In this document: in pieces, positions 24,201-25,649 of the stretch
Numbering within the stretch: position 1 is the stretch's first letter
Layout of the letters: each line of letters opens with the position of its first letter
Assembly: GCA_965655865.1 (NCBI GenBank)
Contig: CBFHJJ010000022.1
Location: 1-25,649 of the forward strand
Reading direction: 5' to 3'
DNA: 25,649 bases
DNA from: MAG-121220-bin8 sp965655865
Lineage (GTDB): Bacteria; Bacteroidota; Bacteroidia; Flavobacteriales; Flavobacteriaceae
Notes under the pieces: generated by a model
Seen by the model: only the letters and a program-made list of their open reading frames with translations
What the model was told of the DNA's origin: nothing
Databases searched by the model: none
Program-made: the position numbers and the translations under genes

Positions 24201-25178
24201 TTATTTATACATTACCTTCTTAATAGATTTGATAACATCGTCACTATTTGGCAGCCATTCTGCAAGTAAAACAGGTGAGTATGGTGCAGGTGTATCTGCA
24301 GTATTTATTTTTTCAATTGGAGCGTCTAAATAATCAAATATTTGATTTTGAACTTGATAGGTTATTTCGGTTGATATATTACCAAAAGGCCACGATTCTT
24401 CTAAAATAACTAGTCTGTTGGTTTTTTTAACTGATTCTAAAATGGTATCCATATCCAATGGTCTTACAGTTCTTAGATCAATTAATTCAACTTCAATTCC
24501 TTCTTCTTTAAGTTTATCAACCGCTATTTGTGCTTGTTTTAATATTTTTCCAAATGAAACAAGAGTAACATCTTTTCCTGTAACTTTTACTTCAGCCTTA
24601 CCAATTGGAATTAAATATTCTTCTTCAGGCACTTCACCTTTATCTCCATACATTTGTTCGGATTCCATGAATATTACAGGATCATTATCTCTAATGGCAG
24701 ACTTCAATAAACCTTTTGCGTCATATGGATTAGAAGGAACAATTACTTTAAGTCCCGGGCAGTTTGCATACCAACTTTCAAATGCTTGAGAATGAGTTGC
24801 AGCTAATTGACCCGCTGAACCAGTTGGCCCTCTAAAAACAATAGGACATGGAAATTGACCTCCTGACATTTGTCTAATTTTTGCAGCATTATTTATAATT
24901 TGATCAATACCAACAAGTGCAAAATTAAATGTCATGAATTCAATTATTGGTCTATTACCAGTCATAGTAGATCCAACTCCAATTCCAGCAAATCCAAGCT
25001 CAGAGATTGGAGTATCAATCACTCTTTTATCTCCAAATTCATCTAACATTCCTTTTGAAGCTTTGTAAGCACCATTGTACTCAGCTACTTCTTCTCCCAT
25101 TAAAAAAATTGATTCATCTAATCTCATCTCTTCGGACATAGCTTCACAAATTGCCTCTCTAAACTGAATAACTCTCAT
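24201..25178 (-). CDS. pdhB: Pyruvate dehydrogenase E1 component, beta subunit
   Basis: E1-beta, with the alpha subunit (not in the window), decarboxylates pyruvate using thiamine diphosphate. The 325 residues start with the family N-terminus FREAICEAMSEEM, then MGEEVAEYNGAYKASKGM (Glu29 region contacts the thiamine ring in relatives), DTPISELGFAGIGVG (55-69), EFMTFNFALVGIDQI and GGQFPCPIVFRGPTG. The transketolase C-terminal domain occupies about 195-320. Pyruvate is preferred over branched-chain 2-oxoacid specificity because of overall resemblance to mitochondrial-type PdhB, but this is a judgement by eye. It is divergent from etfB, sharing a 134-base intergenic region that contains a large palindrome. 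Confidence 0.92.
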   Translation of the reverse strand: MRVIQFREAICEAMSEEMRLDESIFLMGEEVAEYNGAYKASKGMLDEFGDKRVIDTPISELGFAGIGVGSTMTGNRPIIEFMTFNFALVGIDQIINNAAKIRQMSGGQFPCPIVFRGPTGSAGQLAATHSQAFESWYANCPGLKVIVPSNPYDAKGLLKSAIRDNDPVIFMESEQMYGDKGEVPEEEYLIPIGKAEVKVTGKDVTLVSFGKILKQAQIAVDKLKEEGIEVELIDLRTVRPLDMDTILESVKKTNRLVILEESWPFGNISTEITYQVQNQIFDYLDAPIEKINTADTPAPYSPVLLAEWLPNSDDVIKSIKKVMYK

Positions 25179-25197
25179 ATTGAATTGAAATTTGGTG

Positions 25198-25205
25198 CAA
25201 AAATA
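25198..25205 (-). promoter_or_regulatory. Possible -7 box for pdhB
   Basis: TATTTTTG on the minus strand matches TAnnTTTG exactly, 20 bases before the pdhB start. The upstream TTG is missing, so the promoter is only half supported. Confidence 0.35.
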
Positions 25206-25244
25206 TTAAATATTTAAAGATTTTTATGTGTTTATTATTAAAAT

Positions 25245-25268
25245 AAATACTATGCGTGCATAGTATTT
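25245..25268. promoter_or_regulatory. Operator-like perfect inverted repeat between pdhB and etfB
   Basis: AAATACTATGC (25245-25255), a two-base GT centre and GCATAGTATTT (25258-25268) form a perfect 11+11 bp dyad. Its centre lies about 30 bases upstream of the etfB -7 box, where a -33 element should be, and no TTG is found there. This suggests a binding site for a dimeric regulator acting on etfB. It is less likely to be a terminator, because nothing is transcribed towards it from the left on the plus strand. Confidence 0.6.
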
Positions 25269-25282
25269 TTCCGATTTTTATA

Positions 25283-25290
25283 TATATTTG
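25283..25290 (+). promoter_or_regulatory. Likely -7 box of etfB
   Basis: TATATTTG is an exact TAnnTTTG box 22 bases before the etfB ATG. The place of the -33 element is taken by the inverted repeat at 25245-25268, so the promoter may depend on, or be blocked by, the factor that binds there. Confidence 0.5.
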
Positions 25291-25312
25291 TTTAATAAAT
25301 TAAATATTGTTT

Positions 25313-25649
25313 ATGAAAATTTTAGTTTGCATAAGTCATGTCCCTGATACGACTTCAAAAATCAATTTTACCGATGGAGATACAAAATTTGATATCCAAG
25401 GTGTTCAATTTGTTATTAACCCAAATGACGAATTTGGTTTAACTAGAGCCATGTGGTTAAAAGAAAAGCAAGGTGCTTCTATTGATGTTATAAATGTTGG
25501 AAACTCATCATCTGAGTCTACCTTAAGAAAAGCATTAGCAATTGGAGCTGACAAAGCCATAAGAATTAACTCAGAACCACTAGATGGGTTTTTTGTAGCT
25601 AAACAAATCGCAGAGTATGTGAAATCTAATTCCTATGACTTGATTATTG
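25313..25649 (+). CDS. etfB: Electron transfer flavoprotein beta subunit (C-terminus cut off by window edge)
   Basis: I translated this by hand: ATG at 25313, open to the window edge (112 codons). The start MKILVCISHVPDT and the segments VINPNDEFGLTRAMWL and KALAIGADKAIRI are typical EtfB. With EtfA it carries electrons from acyl-CoA and related dehydrogenases to the quinone pool. About half of the usual 245-260 residues are present; etfA is expected beyond the edge. It is divergent from pdhB with an operator-like palindrome between them. Confidence 0.92.
   Translation, partial: MKILVCISHVPDTTSKINFTDGDTKFDIQGVQFVINPNDEFGLTRAMWLKEKQGASIDVINVGNSSSESTLRKALAIGADKAIRINSEPLDGFFVAKQIAEYVKSNSYDLII

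Noticed and set aside
1..25649. CRISPR arrays, insertion sequences, tRNA or rRNA genes, prophage genes, toxin-antitoxin pairs
   Set aside because: None was seen. All frames are explained by conserved metabolic, RNA-modification or envelope genes, and base composition is even throughout.

Overview
This window looks like a compact, AT-rich chromosome segment from a marine-type member of the Flavobacteriia (Bacteroidota). The evidence is a gliding-motility lipoprotein (GldB), a GLPGLI-family protein beside a TonB-receptor-like protein, a DUF6588-type protein, a DnaG with the flavobacterial N-terminus, promoters of the TAnnTTTG type, and almost no Shine-Dalgarno sequences. Gene density is very high and no mobile element, CRISPR array, tRNA or rRNA gene was seen. 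No stretch longer than about 300 bases lacks a gene or leader element.

Layout. Positions 1-773 (minus) hold a gldB that runs off the left edge, divergent from nadE (831-1616, plus). nadE ends exactly where dnaG (minus) ends. A minus-strand operon follows, in transcription order queA, rlmN, polyprenyl diphosphate synthase, dnaG (6682 down to 1617), with its own promoter just before queA. Upstream of it lies a long, tightly packed minus-strand operon from 13616 down to 6754: pheA, an aminotransferase, tyrA, a DAHP synthase-chorismate mutase fusion, rsgA, dtd, a MazG-like pyrophosphohydrolase and aroA. It covers the entry step, EPSP formation and both the Phe and Tyr branches of aromatic amino acid synthesis. 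In front of pheA is what I consider the best find here: a 25-codon leader ORF (13756-13679) in which 10 of 12 consecutive codons are Phe or Tyr. A strong intrinsic terminator ending 10 bases before pheA follows it, and a plausible antiterminator pairing overlaps the end of the leader ORF. This is a textbook layout for ribosome-mediated attenuation by Phe/Tyr supply.

Next, metY and metX (16113 down to 13833) form a sulfur/methionine operon behind an element matching the SAM-II (SAM_alpha) riboswitch. An 8-nt sequence downstream is perfectly complementary to the conserved aptamer loop. Then come three envelope genes on the minus strand: a GLPGLI protein, a TonB-receptor-like beta-barrel protein and a DUF6588-type protein. 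A divergent deoxynucleoside kinase (21096-21707, plus) follows. Next are a membrane pyrophosphatase with an unusual placement of acidic residues and a long C-terminal tail, and the pyruvate dehydrogenase E1 beta subunit (both minus). The window ends in etfB (plus, cut by the right edge). A perfect 11-bp-arm inverted repeat sits between pdhB and etfB and looks like an operator.

Most genes are household metabolism. The novelty lies mainly in the regulatory DNA: the Phe/Tyr attenuator, the possible SAM-II expression platform and the pdhB/etfB operator-like palindrome.
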